A stretch of 64,000 nt of DNA from Coenobita brevimanus (GCA_032717465.1 CM064732.1:36080322-36144321); one strand, 5' to 3'. Shown: positions 34,007-47,660, counted from the first letter of the stretch. Notes: generated by a model not told the origin, from the sequence alone. Made by a program: numbers and translations.

Positions 34007-35671
34007 AGAGAAAATGTGAACAGATGGAGAGAACACTTTAAGGAATTGTTGAAGGTAGAGGATGGAAGTAATGCGAGTATAAGTGGCTGGGGAATGGCTG
34101 GGAGAAGGAGGGAGGTGAGAAGACAGGAAGAAATCAGTAGGATAGAAGTTGTGGAAGCAATGAAGAAAGTTAAATAGGGGAAAGCCCCAGGAATTGATGG
34201 AGTGTGTGGTGAAATGCTGAAGCATGGGGGAGAGATAGTAGTAGAATGGATGTGGAAGATGTGCAGATTGGCCTGGGAGGAAGGTAGAGTCCCGGAAGAT
34301 TGGAAGTCAGGTATAATTATTCCCTTGTACAAAGGAAAAGGGGAAAAAGAAGTGTGTGGTAATCATAGGGGCATTTGTCTTCTTAGTATAATAGGAAATG
34401 TGTATGGTAGGATACTTATAGACAGAGTTAGAGAAAGAACAGAGAAATTAGTTGGAGAAGAACAGGGAGGCTTTGGGAAGGGAAGAGGTTGTGTAGATCA
34501 GATATTCATTCTTAGATCTTTAGTGGAAAAGTTTCTAGAGAAGGGAAAGAAGTTGTATGCGGCTTTCATGGATTTGGAGAAAGCATATGACAGGGTGGAT
34601 AGACAAGGATTGTGGAAAGTGTTAAGAATATATGGAGTAGATGGGAAGTTGTTGAATGCTGTGAAGAGTATGTATGATGGTGCGAAGGCTGCAGTGCGTG
34701 TGGATGGTGAACTAAGTGAATTTTTCTCTTTGAAAGTTGGTTTGAAACAGGGATGTGTCATGTCTCCATGGTTGTTCAATCTGTACATGGATGGGGTAAT
34801 AAAAGAGGTACAAGGTAGGGTAGTGGATGTTGGAGTGGCCCTGGTGAGAGAGGATAGTGTTTGGAAACTCCCTGTACTGTTGTTTGCAGATGATACTGTG
34901 TTGTTGAGTGAAGACGAAGGGGAGCTGCAAGGCTTGGTGGATGAGTTTGGGAGAGTGTGTAAGAAACGGAATCTAAAGGTGAATGTAGGGAAGAGTAAAG
35001 TGATGGTCTTTGAGAGAGGTGAAGTTAGTGAATGTACAGCGAGGTTGGATGGTGAGGAATTGGAAAATGTGAGTACGTTTATGTACTTGGGTAGTGTGAT
35101 GAGTAAGGATGGAGGTTTGGAGAGTGAAGTGCTTGAAAGGGTACAGCAGGGAAGAAAGGTTGCTGGTTCTTTGAAAGCAGTGATAAGAAACAGGGAAGTG
35201 AGCATGGAAGTGAAAAAGTTACTACATGACAGTATTGCGATACCAACTCTAACGTACGGAAGTGGAGCTTGGACATTGTTGGAAGGACACAAGTCAAGAG
35301 TGAGAGCAGTGGAAATGAGTTATTTAAGAGGAGCCTGTGGAGTCACATGGAGAGACAGGCTGACGAATGAAGATATAAAGGAGCGTTGTGGTGTGGATGT
35401 GGATGTGATAGGAAGCGTTATGAGGAACACACTGAGGTGGTTTGGCCATGTGGAGAGGATGGAGGGTGAAAGACTGACGAAGAGAGTGTATGTGAGTGAG
35501 GTGGAGGGGGGGAGAGGGAGGGGGAGGCCGAGGATGAGATGGAGGGATGGGGTGGAGAGGTATATGAGAGAGGGGGGTGTGAGTTGGGAGCAGGGCAGTG
35601 AAATGGCGGGGGACAGGGCGACTTGGAGGCGATTTGTTTGTGGCCACCCCAAACGGGATTGAGGCGTCTGG

Positions 35672-35673
<2 letters not shown>
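34005..35673 (+). mobile_element. LINE family R copy C, between two (AT)n tracts
   Basis: The 5' end is truncated directly against (AT)n (33,940-34,004). The 3' end (GGGATTGAGGCGTCTGGCAA) runs straight into (AT)n (35,673-35,715). This is the least damaged copy of the family in the window. Confidence 0.9.
34202..35662 (+). CDS. LINE family R reverse transcriptase (486 codons, open)
   Basis: This is an uninterrupted frame with all RT landmarks: GNHRGICLLSIIGNVYGRIL, EEQGGFGKGRGCVDQIFILR, FMDLEKAYDRVDRQGLW (box A), GLKQGCVMSPWLFNLYMDGV (box B), LLFADDTVLLSE (catalytic FADD), NLKVNVGKSKVMVF, YLGSVMSKDGGL, PTLTYGSGAWTL, RNTLRWFGHVERMEGERLTK and GRGRPRMRWRDGVERYMREG. The same frame extends upstream to about 34,005 but for one stop at 34,174-34,176 (TAG where other copies suggest TCG in KSGKAPG). 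The RT core could be catalytically competent; the element lacks an endonuclease and its 5' end. The C-terminal WFGHV/RPRxRW tail is typical of several RTE- and CR1-related LINEs; its function is not established. Confidence 0.85.
   Translation: MCGEMLKHGGEIVVEWMWKMCRLAWEEGRVPEDWKSGIIIPLYKGKGEKEVCGNHRGICLLSIIGNVYGRILIDRVRERTEKLVGEEQGGFGKGRGCVDQIFILRSLVEKFLEKGKKLYAAFMDLEKAYDRVDRQGLWKVLRIYGVDGKLLNAVKSMYDGAKAAVRVDGELSEFFSLKVGLKQGCVMSPWLFNLYMDGVIKEVQGRVVDVGVALVREDSVWKLPVLLFADDTVLLSEDEGELQGLVDEFGRVCKKRNLKVNVGKSKVMVFERGEVSECTARLDGEELENVSTFMYLGSVMSKDGGLESEVLERVQQGRKVAGSLKAVIRNREVSMEVKKLLHDSIAIPTLTYGSGAWTLLEGHKSRVRAVEMSYLRGACGVTWRDRLTNEDIKERCGVDVDVIGSVMRNTLRWFGHVERMEGERLTKRVYVSEVEGGRGRGRPRMRWRDGVERYMREGGVSWEQGSEMAGDRATWRRFVCGHPKRD

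Positions 35674-35715
<42 letters not shown>
35673..35715. repeat. (AT)n between LINE C and mariner fragment
   Basis: Pure AT repeats. Confidence 0.97.
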
Positions 35716-35720
<5 letters not shown>

Positions 35721-36033
35721 AGGTGATCCAAAAAAAACTCCCACATTTTGAAAGGCTGTAGCACTGGCAGTAGTGAGGCGGGAGGGGAGGGGCTAGAGTC
35801 TGTTGGTAGCCCAACCCCAACCGTCCTCAGTCGCCAACATGGCGTGGTCGGAAGCACGCTATGCATTTGCTGTCGAAGCGTTCTTCACAAACAACTGTTC
35901 CATGATCGCCGTGCAGAGGGCTTTTCGAAGACGTTTCAGTATTCCACGGAACCAAAACGTTCCGGGTCGAAAAACCATCTTGCAGTGGGTTGAGAATTTT
36001 AGGGCAACAGGCTCAGCTTTAACCCCTCCGTAG
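35716..36033 (+). pseudogene. IS630/Tc1-mariner fragment, N-terminal HTH domain
   Basis: After (AT)n comes a TIR-like sequence (CAAGGTGATCC, then AAAAAAAACTCCCACATTTT), followed by an ORF starting at 35,839: MAWSEARYAFAVEAFFTNNC, then MIAVQRAFRRRF and NVPGRKTILQWVENFRATGS. This is the helix-turn-helix module (DUF4817 type, by recall) that binds transposon ends. It stops at TTAA (36,019-36,022), where a CCCCTCCGTAGCC sequence begins. The catalytic DDE part is missing, possibly because a TTAA element cut it; no right-hand continuation was found. Confidence 0.7.
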
Positions 36034-36815
36034 CCGAAGGTCCGGAATTTTCCGTGCACGCCAGGCCAACGCCGGGGCCATTTTTTGAAGTTTCGACAAT
36101 TGATTTTTTTTCCTTGCCATATTGAAGAGAAAGTTCAGATGCACCTAACAGTGCAAATCTCAGCTTCCTAGGCGCATTTTAATGCTTGCAATGGAGAGCG
36201 GAAGTTGGAGAAATATCGGCAACTGATATCGCCGCCTAGGGGCGCTCCGCAACGCAACTGGGCAGGTGTTATTTTTTTTTTTACCTCCCAAAACCATACG
36301 AATGGTGCTGAAATGTTGTGCATATATTATGAGATATATCGAATGATTTCAGTACATAGTCTGTTAGGAATGGCTGGAAAAAAAAAATTATGAATACTTT
36401 TTCACCTTTTTGATATAAAATATGTTTATGGTAGTTTCGAGTTATTTTTTACGTTATCGTTGTGCCTCTGCTTGGAAAAGGGAGCGAAAGAGTTTTTTCC
36501 GTCCTAAATGAGAAAACTGCACGTCCTCCAAGATTAGACTCTGCCACAGGAGAATAAAGTGGAGGTTCAGATCCGATTAGCAATGTGGAGGTTGAGTTGG
36601 AACTTTGAGCTCCCACACCACGAGCATGGCGAAAAATAGAATCGTAATGCAGTTTCAGAAGCCTAATTAATACGAATACAGATACAAAGCAGAAATAAAT
36701 AAGTTTACAGACGGGGGGAAAACGTATTTTTTCCGTAATGTTCATCTTTCTCTATCATTTTAAGTTCATCTTTATCATTTTACCTTGTTATTTTCGTAAT
36801 ATATATTGGTGTCTC
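36034..36815. other. Unassigned sequence
   Basis: AT-rich stretches with A/T homopolymers. No gene or repeat partner identified. Confidence 0.45.
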
Positions 36816-37283
36816 GTAAACAGGGTGGTTGTATGTGTTTTTGCAAGGGAGGAAAAAGATTGTATTTTCTGTCCGGGTCGAGATAATGGGTGTAACTATG
36901 CGTTTTTAGGCATGGCCACGAGCGAAAAAATCGTGCATCCACTCGTCATGACAGCATGTGGTGAACTGACAGATGATAATTATGTGAGAGGGTGAAGTCA
37001 AGGTCAGTCTCATGTCACAGATTTTCGTTCACTTCCCGAAGGTTTTCACAGTTTTCTACAAGTTGCACTGCATCAAATGATCCAAACCATTACAGCAAAC
37101 CTGAGCAAATAGGTAAAGATACCAAGACAAAAATGTATTTTTCACTTATTATCATGTCTTTTGTATGTGCCTGTATTACTTCATAGTCGTAAGTAGGTGG
37201 TTGTGTGTGTTTTTCAAGAGAGGACAGAGATGATATGTTCTACCTGGGTCGAGATAATGGGTGTAGTTGTGCTTGTTTAGGCA
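36816..37283. repeat. Pair of direct repeats, about 98 bp, 370 bp apart
   Basis: 36,816-36,913 and 37,186-37,283 share GTGGTTGTNTGTGTTTTT, then GGGTCGAGATAATGGGTGTA with flanking matches. The sequence between and around them is non-coding. Confidence 0.7.
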
Positions 37284-38230
37284 ATCAGACCCTCACAGGA
37301 CCAATCACGTTATCAAAGGACCAGTCAGACCAATGACAACGGATGTGATTACTCCGTGAACTCAGACAATCGGGTGCATTTCACGGGTTTATTTCAAGGG
37401 CGTGAGTGGCGCACGGACCTAATTATCATAGGTCAGTGCTGCGTAAGTTATATTTCGTTCACCTCAACGGTGATTTCGTCTTCTGCATCTTATTTCCAAT
37501 GGCTCAGTGGCAGAATATGACAACACTATCGCTCTTTATCCTTCCCACGGCACGTCTTCGTGAACAGTACCGTATTCCAGTATTCACTTCTCGTTATAAC
37601 TCGCCATACAAAATGAAGGAAAGGCAATTTTAGGTCAGTAAATTAAACCAAGCATAGATCTCCCATGCCTAGAGTCATGGAGCAATATTATGACGGGTTT
37701 TATACCAACTCACAGTTATAGCTGATAGGTAATTGCTTATGTCTACGATTTCGTAATGTAAGAACAATATTACTCGTAATCATTTGGGATAACTATGTCT
37801 TAGTAGAGAAGTTGATATTAATTATATCATTACAATAATTCACCCAAGACCGATTAGGTAATGTTATAAGAAACATTAGAATTGTGTGGCAGTTAAACTC
37901 TGCTGGTAAACGCACCTATGGAGGAGACTTTTAAAGATTGTTTCTCTTTTTACCAATATTTTTAGCAAGCAGACTGAGACAACCTACTGTAATTACCAAT
38001 CACATAATGTCAGGCAATGTTTGCATTCAAAAATACTGAAACCATAGAATACTAATATATATCCAGTATTTTTTTTTTTTTCAAAAAAAAAAAAAAAAGT
38101 AAGATATCAGGGAAATGGACTACGCGAGCGAAGAACTTCAAGCGTTATTTAACAACTAATTCATAAACACTTGCTTGTCGACCTCTAGTAAAAAATTCAG
38201 TGAGGGATTTGGTATATTTTTTCTGTTACC
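37284..38230. other. Unassigned AT-rich sequence
   Basis: Adjacent T and A homopolymers at about 38,070-38,097 could form a hairpin. No coding support. Confidence 0.45.
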
Positions 38231-38350
38231 AGATGGCATATACAATACAGACATAGGTAGGCAGATAGATAGAGAGATAGATATAGATAGACGGAAAAAC
38301 AGATAGATGTATAAGTAAATTGATAGATAGACAGAGATACATGGATAGAT
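38230..38350. repeat. Degenerate (GATA)n
   Basis: GATAGATAGA motifs interrupted by point changes. Confidence 0.8.
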
Positions 38351-38661
38351 AGATTTTCGTCCCTGAAAGTTTCAACACATATTTTTTGTTCCATATTCAC
38401 TTTTGTATATGTCATGTGAAAGAGCTGAAATAAAAGAGTGAGTGAAGTGTGAAGTGTGAGGGGATGGTGGCGAGTACAAGGCCAGGTAACGAGAGATGCC
38501 GGGCCACACAAATTTCACCTTTGTCTTCGGTCAGCACAGCCATATAAAACCCGTATAATTATAGACAACACAGCACTCCTTGAAAACATAGTATTTAGGC
38601 ACGAGGAAAAAAAAAAAAAGCTTAATGGTGTAGAATCTTACTTATTTCAAGAAGCATGCAT

Positions 38662-38662
<1 letters not shown>

Positions 38663-38700
<38 letters not shown>

Positions 38701-38778
38701 CACATGCGTTTATACATACATATATACAAATATACATACACTTACAGTACATACCATATACGCACACACACACACATA

Positions 38779-38822
<44 letters not shown>
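38663..38822. repeat. Compound (CT)n, (CA)n, (AT)n
   Basis: (CT)n at 38,665-38,697, (CA)n at 38,763-38,777 and (AT)n at 38,783-38,822. Confidence 0.95.
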
Positions 38823-38826
<4 letters not shown>

Positions 38827-38990
38827 CCTGTATGAGCTTGCGCGTGTATGATTTATGTGTGTACCTCCTGCCTGGCAATTTGAGTCCAGTGTGAGAGGCG
38901 AGTATCGCTTCAATGAACACAATTTTTATCTTTCAGAACTCGGTCTCGGTGACACGACCCATGCAAGGCTAGATGGTTGAATGCATAGAC

Positions 38991-39326
38991 GAGTGGTTTC
39001 CAACCTTCTCTAGTTCTCGCCCCCTCCCCCCCTCACTGAATGACACGTTCCCTGCGCCCCCTTCCTCAAATACAGTATTTTACTGGCATAGTTGGCACAT
39101 GTCAATGAATATCATAGAATCTTAATCTTTGAAATTGTTTATATATTCAGATAACTAGATTTCTTATTCATATCTGAAATATTTTCTCCATATTTAGAAA
39201 TTACTGAATTCCATCATAATTCATAGTTTTCAAATATAATTACCCTCTTTATCAAGCCTTCGCGCCCCCCCAGGCAGCCCTTCGTGTCTCCCTAAGGGGA
39301 CGTGCCCCACAGGTTGGAAACCACTG
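38991..39326. mobile_element. hAT-type MITE with 8-bp TSD
   Basis: A 336-bp element flanked by GCATAGAC at 38,983-38,990 and 39,327-39,334. The ends are GAGTGGTTTCCAACC at the left and CAGTGGTTTCCAACC on the reverse of the right. The 8-bp duplication and CAGTGGTT-type TIR are typical of hAT elements. There is no coding capacity. Both ends have CCCC-rich segments just inside. Confidence 0.88.
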
Positions 39327-39334
39327 GCATAGAC

Positions 39335-40830
39335 GGATGGATGGGCAGATGGATTGATGGATGTGGTGGATAAACTGACTGTTGAGTGGATGGACAGATG
39401 AATGCTTGGTTGAATGGATAGGTAGATATATCGACAATCGGCAGATAGCTGTACTGTAAGATGTAAGCCCATATAAATATACCATCTGGAAATCAGGTAA
39501 TTATAAAAGACTCCTGGGTACTTTATTGGAATAGGACTGCGCTACACTTTCGGAGTCCAGTTGATCTGTGCCTCTCCTAATTTCATTTGGAGAGAAGTAA
39601 GTGAGCTTCCATTTACCCAGTGCCATCACGTTACACGAGTGAAAGAATTCTCGGGTTTGTACACATCAAACAATCTTCTCAGAGTTCCTTTCCCGAGTTT
39701 GCAAATTTTCTGAGAGGAAGCTGTCAGCGTCAGTCAGCCCAGTCAAGCAGCGTCTGAATCATAAAAACCAAGCAGTAAACATTCGCCCACTTACAGTACT
39801 AATGTATGGATAAATGAATGTATGCATGGGTGAATGCTTGGATGGTGAAGTGATAGTTGTCCTGATGGATCGATGACTCAGTGGGGGGATCAATACATAC
39901 TCGTGTCTAAACAGAACAACATATAACCAATTGGAAGGATAGTTGAATGAATACTTGAAAATAGGCGTACTGTAGATGGATGGATGGAGCTGGATAGACT
40001 AACAGATGACTGGATGGATAGAGGAACAGGTTATTGAACAGAATTGGTGATGTGTGATTGAAGGGATGGACAGATGGATGGAAAGATGATGGGTGGACGG
40101 GGAGAAATGTGAAAAGATAAACGTTTCCGTGGATAGATGAATGAAATAATGGATGAATGAATGAGTGAATGAATGTTTATGCAGATGGATGGGTGGAAGA
40201 ATCAGTTGATAGCTGTGTGGATGGATGGATCGATCGACTGGCGAAAAGGTGATTGGATAGTTGAATAGATTTACAGATAGACGATCGGAGGAGAGGATAG
40301 TTGGCTGAATGGATGGATGAACACGTGGGTGAATGAAGTGAACAGACTGACAAGTTAACAGAATGATTGGTAGGCGGGTGGTTGGAGAATTAGAAACCGG
40401 ATAATTGGAAGAATCGGTGGATTAACGGATGGATTCATGTGTGACTGTAATGAACCTGATTGGCTGGATGGTCGTAGGGGGTATGGATGAGTAGTCAACA
40501 GAATTGTTTAGGAGATGGTTGGATGGATGGATGAGAAGCTGTAGGAGGCAGTAAGGTGGATATGGAGTGATTGATGAATGAGAAGACGTAGGCTCCATAC
40601 AGTGGTAAGGTGGATGACTGGATGAATAGGTGGCAGGTTGTAGATAACAGTGAGAAGAATGAATGGATGGATAGTAGGCTGTAGAGAGTTGTCAAGTGAT
40701 TTGACATGGATGGAAGGATGGTGGGCTGAATGATGTAATAAAGCAGATAACCGGATGGATAAATGAATGAATAATGCTAGGATGGCAAGCTGTACAGAAT
40801 AGTAAAGTAAATGAACAGATCAATCGAGAA
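39335..40830. repeat. Degenerate (GGAT)n region, 1.5 kb
   Basis: GGATGGATG, GATGAATGAATG and related motifs recur irregularly through the region, with decay towards the middle. It looks like an old expanded tetranucleotide satellite. Confidence 0.75.
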
Positions 40831-42244
40831 GGGTAGGAGAAGTATTTACAAGAACGAGGAGGAGGAGGAAGAGGAGGTGGAGTGGAGGGGGGGAGAAAAC
40901 TTTATGTACTCAACTGTCCTTTCAACACAATAACTCCTTAATTTATCTATTCTTCCTAATTCACGGCACTTTTACTTAGGAATAATGCCAGGGAATGTGT
41001 TAATGAAGGTCGTAAAAAATGGTTTAGATGTCAAAAAATCGCAATAAGGTAGAAAAAAAATTCTATAAAAGATCCTCGGTTACCCATCAGTACATTTTTT
41101 TTTTTTTTATTCTCGTCACAGCTTAATAAAATGAATTATACAGCATAGTGGAAGACTTCCCAAAGTGAAAGGACTAGAATCAGTCTCCATTACTTTTTTT
41201 TTTTTATTAAGAAAGTGTTTCGTCTAAGCTGAAAAAATAATTTAGAAATAGTAAAAGTACAACACAACAGCTACAAAATTACTAGATACAGGAGTTCCAG
41301 AGTTCTTCGGTTAGTGTCTTTGGTGTTGTGTGGCGTGGGAGGGTGGTTTTGTGTCATGTAGTTTAGCGTGTGATGTGGCTGTGCAAAAGTCGCTGAAATT
41401 TACAGAAGTAAAGCACGTTGCTCCCAGAATCTACTAGTGAGAGGCAGACGGATAGAGGCGCTCCCGAAAATGATCCTGCAGCTAAAAATCTGTTGTCACT
41501 TTCAAAAACTCAGACCCATCAATGTTATTATGCACTTATTTTATTTCATTTAGGGTAGCAAAGCAATTAATTTCAACTTAGGGAAGAATCATCGTACTGA
41601 GAGGGTTAATGCAGGCTACAGCTAACTAATCTGGTTCTAGAGTTTCTCAGTACCTGGAAAATGTGTTTACGCTATAAAATGAATCAGACAACTTACATGT
41701 TAATAATCACAAACGGAAATGAGGAAACAAGCAATATATCATGCATAGACAGACAGCTAATGGACAGACAAATACAGTAGATAGACTGATAGACAGACAA
41801 ACAGAAAGAAAGAAAAAGAGAGAGACAGACAGGCAGATAAATAGATAGAGAAAGGGATAATGATTGATACTCGTATACTCTCTGAATGAGAGGTACCCAG
41901 ACAGGTAGACAGATAAAGAGACTGATAAATATACCATTTGATTGAGATACCCAGTCGTCCAGACAGACCGACGAAAGAAATAGTGACTAATGCACATTGT
42001 GATACTTACAAACATACAAACTTACATACATACATGCATACATATACAGACAGACATGGATCCGTTGAGTGGAAACCAGCCAGGCAGACAAATTTACGGG
42101 AAATCACGAGTAAAGGTTCATTTTGGAAATCAAAACGGAAGTGTCGTATAGAAAAGGGATGCATATTATTTGACACTGAAATGAAAGATCGGTGGACAGA
42201 CTGATCATTTGATAGCGCCACGGGGAGTGTTAAAGACAGGAAAA
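40831..42244. other. Non-coding, with GAG and GACA-rich patches
   Basis: A GGAGGA-rich patch lies at about 40,855-40,900 and a degenerate GACA/GATA patch at about 41,740-42,060. No gene supported. Confidence 0.5.
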
Positions 42245-43530
<1,286 letters not shown>

Positions 43531-46130
43531 CAGCCATTGGAAGTTTACTGCTGAACAAAAGCCTGTTCCAACCTTTTTCATGAAATCCCTGACGGAGCCA
43601 ATCTCTGCCACGTTTTGCTTGCAAGCTTCTCTGTCTCATCTTTCCACCTCTCGTCTGGCCGTTTTCTGCTATGGTTACAGTATCTTGGAGTCCAGTCAGT
43701 CAGCCTTTTGCTCCATCGTTATCACTGATTTTTGCTGAATGACCTGCCAACTTCCTTTTCTATTCTTTTTTAATTGTTATAATGTTTTTTTACTTAAATC
43801 TGCTCTCTCACCCAGATTTATCATTTCCTGTCCATAAAGATATTCTCAACAAAGACCTTCCCATTCCTCGTTGAGGACATCTTAGATGATTTTCCATCGA
43901 ATTTGTCAGTTTCCAGGTCTCAGAACTGTACGTCATAGATGATATTATACATTTACTATATACTTTTCGTCTCACACATACTGACAAGCTAGTAAAGAGT
44001 TTTTATTGAGCTATCATTGTCTTTCGTTAGTTTTAGTACTTGCCCCAAGTAATTGTACTCCTCAGCTTGTTGAAGATTTTCTTCACTTATTCTGATGATG
44101 CTCTTTGGCGTATTTGGATTAAAAATTATGTAAGTTTCAATCCCGTTCATCTTTATCCCTACTTTAAGATTTCTCCATTTAGGTCAATTAACCTTTCTTG
44201 CAATGTCTTGCTGTTCCTAAGATTACGAAAGTGTCATCTATAGATCTTTGGTTATGGTCGTCTCCATATATGTTTACTCCTTTGTTCTCCCAGTCTTGCT
44301 TTCTGAAAATACTGCCTAGGCATGCTGCAACCAATTTTGGTGTAATTATATCTCCCTGATATACACCCTTTTCAGTTATATTTTTCCAAAGTCTTTGTGG
44401 AATTTAACTGTAGCAGCTCCAACTTTATATATGTTTTCGGGCAGTTTTACAATGTTCTGATTTACTCATAGTTCTCGTAATGAATTTATAATTGCTATGT
44501 GCTCCACTGAGTCGAAAGCCTTCTCATAATCAACAAAACCTAATCTCAGTGCTCTATTATATCAGAATCTTGCATGCTTTTGAGGTTGATATTCTTCCGA
44601 GTTTGTTGTTATTCAGTTCATAAGGAATTTAGTGAAGACTTTTAAGTAACTGATTATAAGCTATAGGGTCAATAATTGCTAAGACCTTGTGAGTCGGCTT
44701 TCTTATAAAGTAAACTAACTATTGCATTGTACCATGTTTTAGAAATGTTCTTCTATATACAGTGAGTAAGGTAATGGACAAGCCTGTTTTGTACCAATAC
44801 TCCTGCATTCGACAGTAAATCTGCCACTATTTCATCTTCTCCTGGGGCCTTCTCTCTTCATTTTGTATACTTTCAAAAGAAATGTTTACTTCATCATGGA
44901 TTGCCTCTGGTAATCACTTGTGTCACTGAAAAGTTACTGAAGCTACTGGTACTATTGTCTTTGATACATACATTTTTTTTTTTTTTTGTAAAATTCTTCA
45001 GTTCCTTTCACCATCCTATCTCTCGCGTTTGAATGACCCCACAGTTTTTGTCTTTCAGTCATGTAATTTGTTGCTTTCCTAGTTCTATTTTTCTTCGGAC
45101 CTGTTTAAGACTTTTCCTTTTTCCACGGTTTCTTTGATATAATTCATGTTCCTTTTTCTATCTTCTTCTCTCTGGCTCCTGCTCTTTCTATTTAATCACT
45201 CTTCCCTTTTCTTTCCATCTCCTTTCTTCTTTTCATGAGATCAAGGGTTATTTTTTTAATACTTGTAGGGTTTGGTTGTATTAGCTTTCCCTAATACCTT
45301 CACTGATTCTCTAAGGGCTTTTGTTAGTCTATCATTCAACTTATCAATGACACAATGAGCGTAACTTAGAGCCTGAAATTATTTTGTTACTTCTAACTGA
45401 AAAACTGTTTGCTTTCGCTTACTTCCATTGGATATACTTTTATTTTTGTTATTTTTTAATCAGCTTCTTTCTTTCACTTCTTAAATTGAATCTACTTCTA
45501 CAATAATCTGTTATCATTTCCTATATTTATTTTGTTGATAACTATGACATTTATGATCGTGTTATTGTTATCTGCTATAATGAAGTCGATTTCATTCTTT
45601 CTTTCTCCATTTGGACTTCTCCAGATCCATTTCCCCCCTGTTCTTTTGTGAATAAATGTGTTCATTGTTCTCATGTTATACATATCAGGAAAATTTACCA
45701 CCATTTCACCTCCTTCATTCCTTTCTTCCACTCCGAATTTTCCCATGCATGCTTTTCTATTTTTCGATTTGTCAACTTTTGCACTGACGCCTCCCATGAG
45801 TAGAGAGTATCTGGTCTTTTCTTCTTCCATAATCGGAATGTTTCCATTTCTTCATCTGAGCTTTGAGAAGTCAGTGCATGTATTTGTATTATTTTTTTGG
45901 GCTATCATTTCCTTAGTATAATTACAATCCATGCTACTTTGTCAGATACACTGATGAATTTAACAATGTTCTCTGCAAGATTTCTGTAAATTATAAATCC
46001 TACACCACTAACTTTTTCATTTTGCCTTCCTCTTTAGTAAAATAAGTAGTTGTTGTCTTAGTGCTGCATTAATATGTTTCTTTTCTTCGAATTTCACTTA
46101 TACCTATAATATCCCCAACTAATGTTTTCT
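43531..46130 (-). pseudogene. RTE-clade LINE (reverse), endonuclease to 3' end
   Basis: This is a decayed AT-rich LINE read right to left. The endonuclease has GDIIGISEIRRKE (near 46,090) and, in an open piece at 45,830-45,498, CMGKFGVEERNEGGEMVVNF, KWIWRSPNGERKNEIDFIIA and NDNRLL, which fit the RTE endonuclease. The RT includes LGFVDYEKAFDSVEHIAIIN near 44,500, QGDIITPKLVAACL near 44,320 and YNYLGQVL near 44,040. The C-terminus [22 protein letters not shown] ends by a stop near 43,545. A short 3' UTR (CCAATGGCTGATTC) follows, then (TC)n. Stops and frameshifts are many. LINE copy D interrupts it at 46,131. Confidence 0.8.
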
Positions 46131-47391
46131 CCTTTATATCCTCATTCGTCAGCCTGTCTCTCCATGTGACTCCACAGGCTCCTCTTAAATAACTCATTTC
46201 CATTGCTCTCACTCTTGACTTGTGTCCCTCCAACAACGTCCAAGCTTCACTTCCATACGTTAGAGTTGGTATCACAATACTGTCATGTAGTAACTTTTTC
46301 ACTTCCATGCTCACTTCCCTGTTTCTTATCACTGCTTTCAAAGAACCAGCAACCTTTCTTCCCTGCTGTACCCTTTCAAGCACTTCACCCTCCAAACCTC
46401 CATCCTTACTCATCACACTACCCAAGTACTTAAACGTACTCACATTTTCCAATTCCTCACCATCCAACCTCGCTGTCCATTCACTGACTTCACCTCTCTC
46501 AAAGACAATCACTTTACTCTTCGCTACATTCACCTTTAGATTCCGTTTCTTACACACTCTCCCAAACTCATCCACCAAGCCTTGCTACTCCCCTTCGTCT
46601 TCACTCAACAACACAGTATCATCTGCAAACAACAGTACAGGGAGTTTCCAAACACTATCCCCTCTCACCAGGGCCACTCCAACATCCACTACCCTACCTT
46701 GTACCTCTTTTATTACCCCATCCATGTACAGATTGAACAGCCATGGAGACATGACACATCCCTGTTTCAACCCAACCTTCAAAGAGAAAAATTCACTTAG
46801 TTCACCATCCACACGCACTGCAGCCTTTGCACCATCGTACATACTCTTCACAGCATTCAACAACTTCCCATCTACTCCATATATTCTTAAAACTGTCCAC
46901 AATCCTTGTCTATCCACCCTGTCATATGCTTTCTCCAAATCCATGAAAGCCGCATACAACATTTTTCCCTTCTCTAGAAACTTTTCCACTAAAGATCTAA
47001 GAATGAATATCTGATCTACACAACCTCTTCCCTTCCTAAAGCCTCCCTGTTCTTCTCCAACTAATTTCTCTGTTCTTCCTCTAACTCTGTCAATAAGTAT
47101 CCTACCATACACTTTTCCTATTATACTAAGAAGACAGATGCCCCTATGATTACCACACACTTCTTTTTCCCCTTTTCCTTTGTACAAGGGAATAATTATA
47201 CCTGACTTCCAATCCTCTGGGACCCTACCTTCCTCCCAGGCCAATCTGCACATCTTCCACATCCATTCTACTACTATCTCTCCCCCATGCTTCAGCATTT
47301 CACCACACACTCCATCAATTCCTGGGGCTTTCCCCGATTTAACTTTCTTCATTGCTTCCACAACTTCTATCCTACTGATTTCTTCCTGTCT
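46131..47391 (-). pseudogene. LINE R copy D, RT part (inverted)
   Basis: The reverse reading contains QEEISRIEVVEAMKKVKSGK, then APGIDGVCGEM, GNHRGICLLSIIGKVYGRIL, FMDLEKAYDRVDRQGLW, GLKQGCVMSPWLFNLYMDGV and LLFADDTVLLSEDEGE. The TAG after EDEGE (46,585-46,587; other copies have CTG) splits the frame, which resumes at VDEFGRVCKKRNLKVNV. It ends at TNEDIKE where the inversion joint lies. The KSGKAPG codon that is a stop in copy C is intact here. Closest to copy C among the family members. Confidence 0.88.
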
Positions 47392-47660
47392 GATAGGAAG
47401 CGTTATGAGGAACACACTGAGGTGGTTTGGCCATGTGGAGAGGATGGAGGGTGAAAGACTGACGAAGAGAGTGTATGTGAGTGAGGTGGAGGGGGGAAGA
47501 GGGAGGGGGAGGCCGAGGATGAGATGGAGGGATGGGGTGGAGAGGTATATGAGAGAGGGGGGTGTGAGTTGGGAGCAAGGCAGTGAAATGGCGGGGGGAC
47601 AGGGCGACTTGGAGGCGATTTGTTTGTGGCCACCCCAAACGGGATTGAGGCGTCTGGCAA
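47392..47660 (+). pseudogene. LINE R copy D, C-terminal part (forward)
   Basis: Forward reading IGSVMRNTLRWFGHVERMEG, ERLTKRVYVSEVEGGRGRGR, RPRMRWRDGVERYMREGGVS to the 3' end GGCGTCTGGCAATAGATAGA. One extra G near 47,597 shifts the last codons relative to copy C. Confidence 0.88.

Noticed and set aside
36019..41599. A 5.6-kb TTAA element from TTAACCCCTCCG (36,019) to GAGGGTTAA (about 41,590)
   Set aside because: Terminal similarity is weak, the span includes unrelated elements, and no frame continuity supports it.
46220..47014. 264-codon forward ORF
   Set aside because: Antisense shadow of LINE R copy D (S, T and P rich), as also seen opposite copies C and E.
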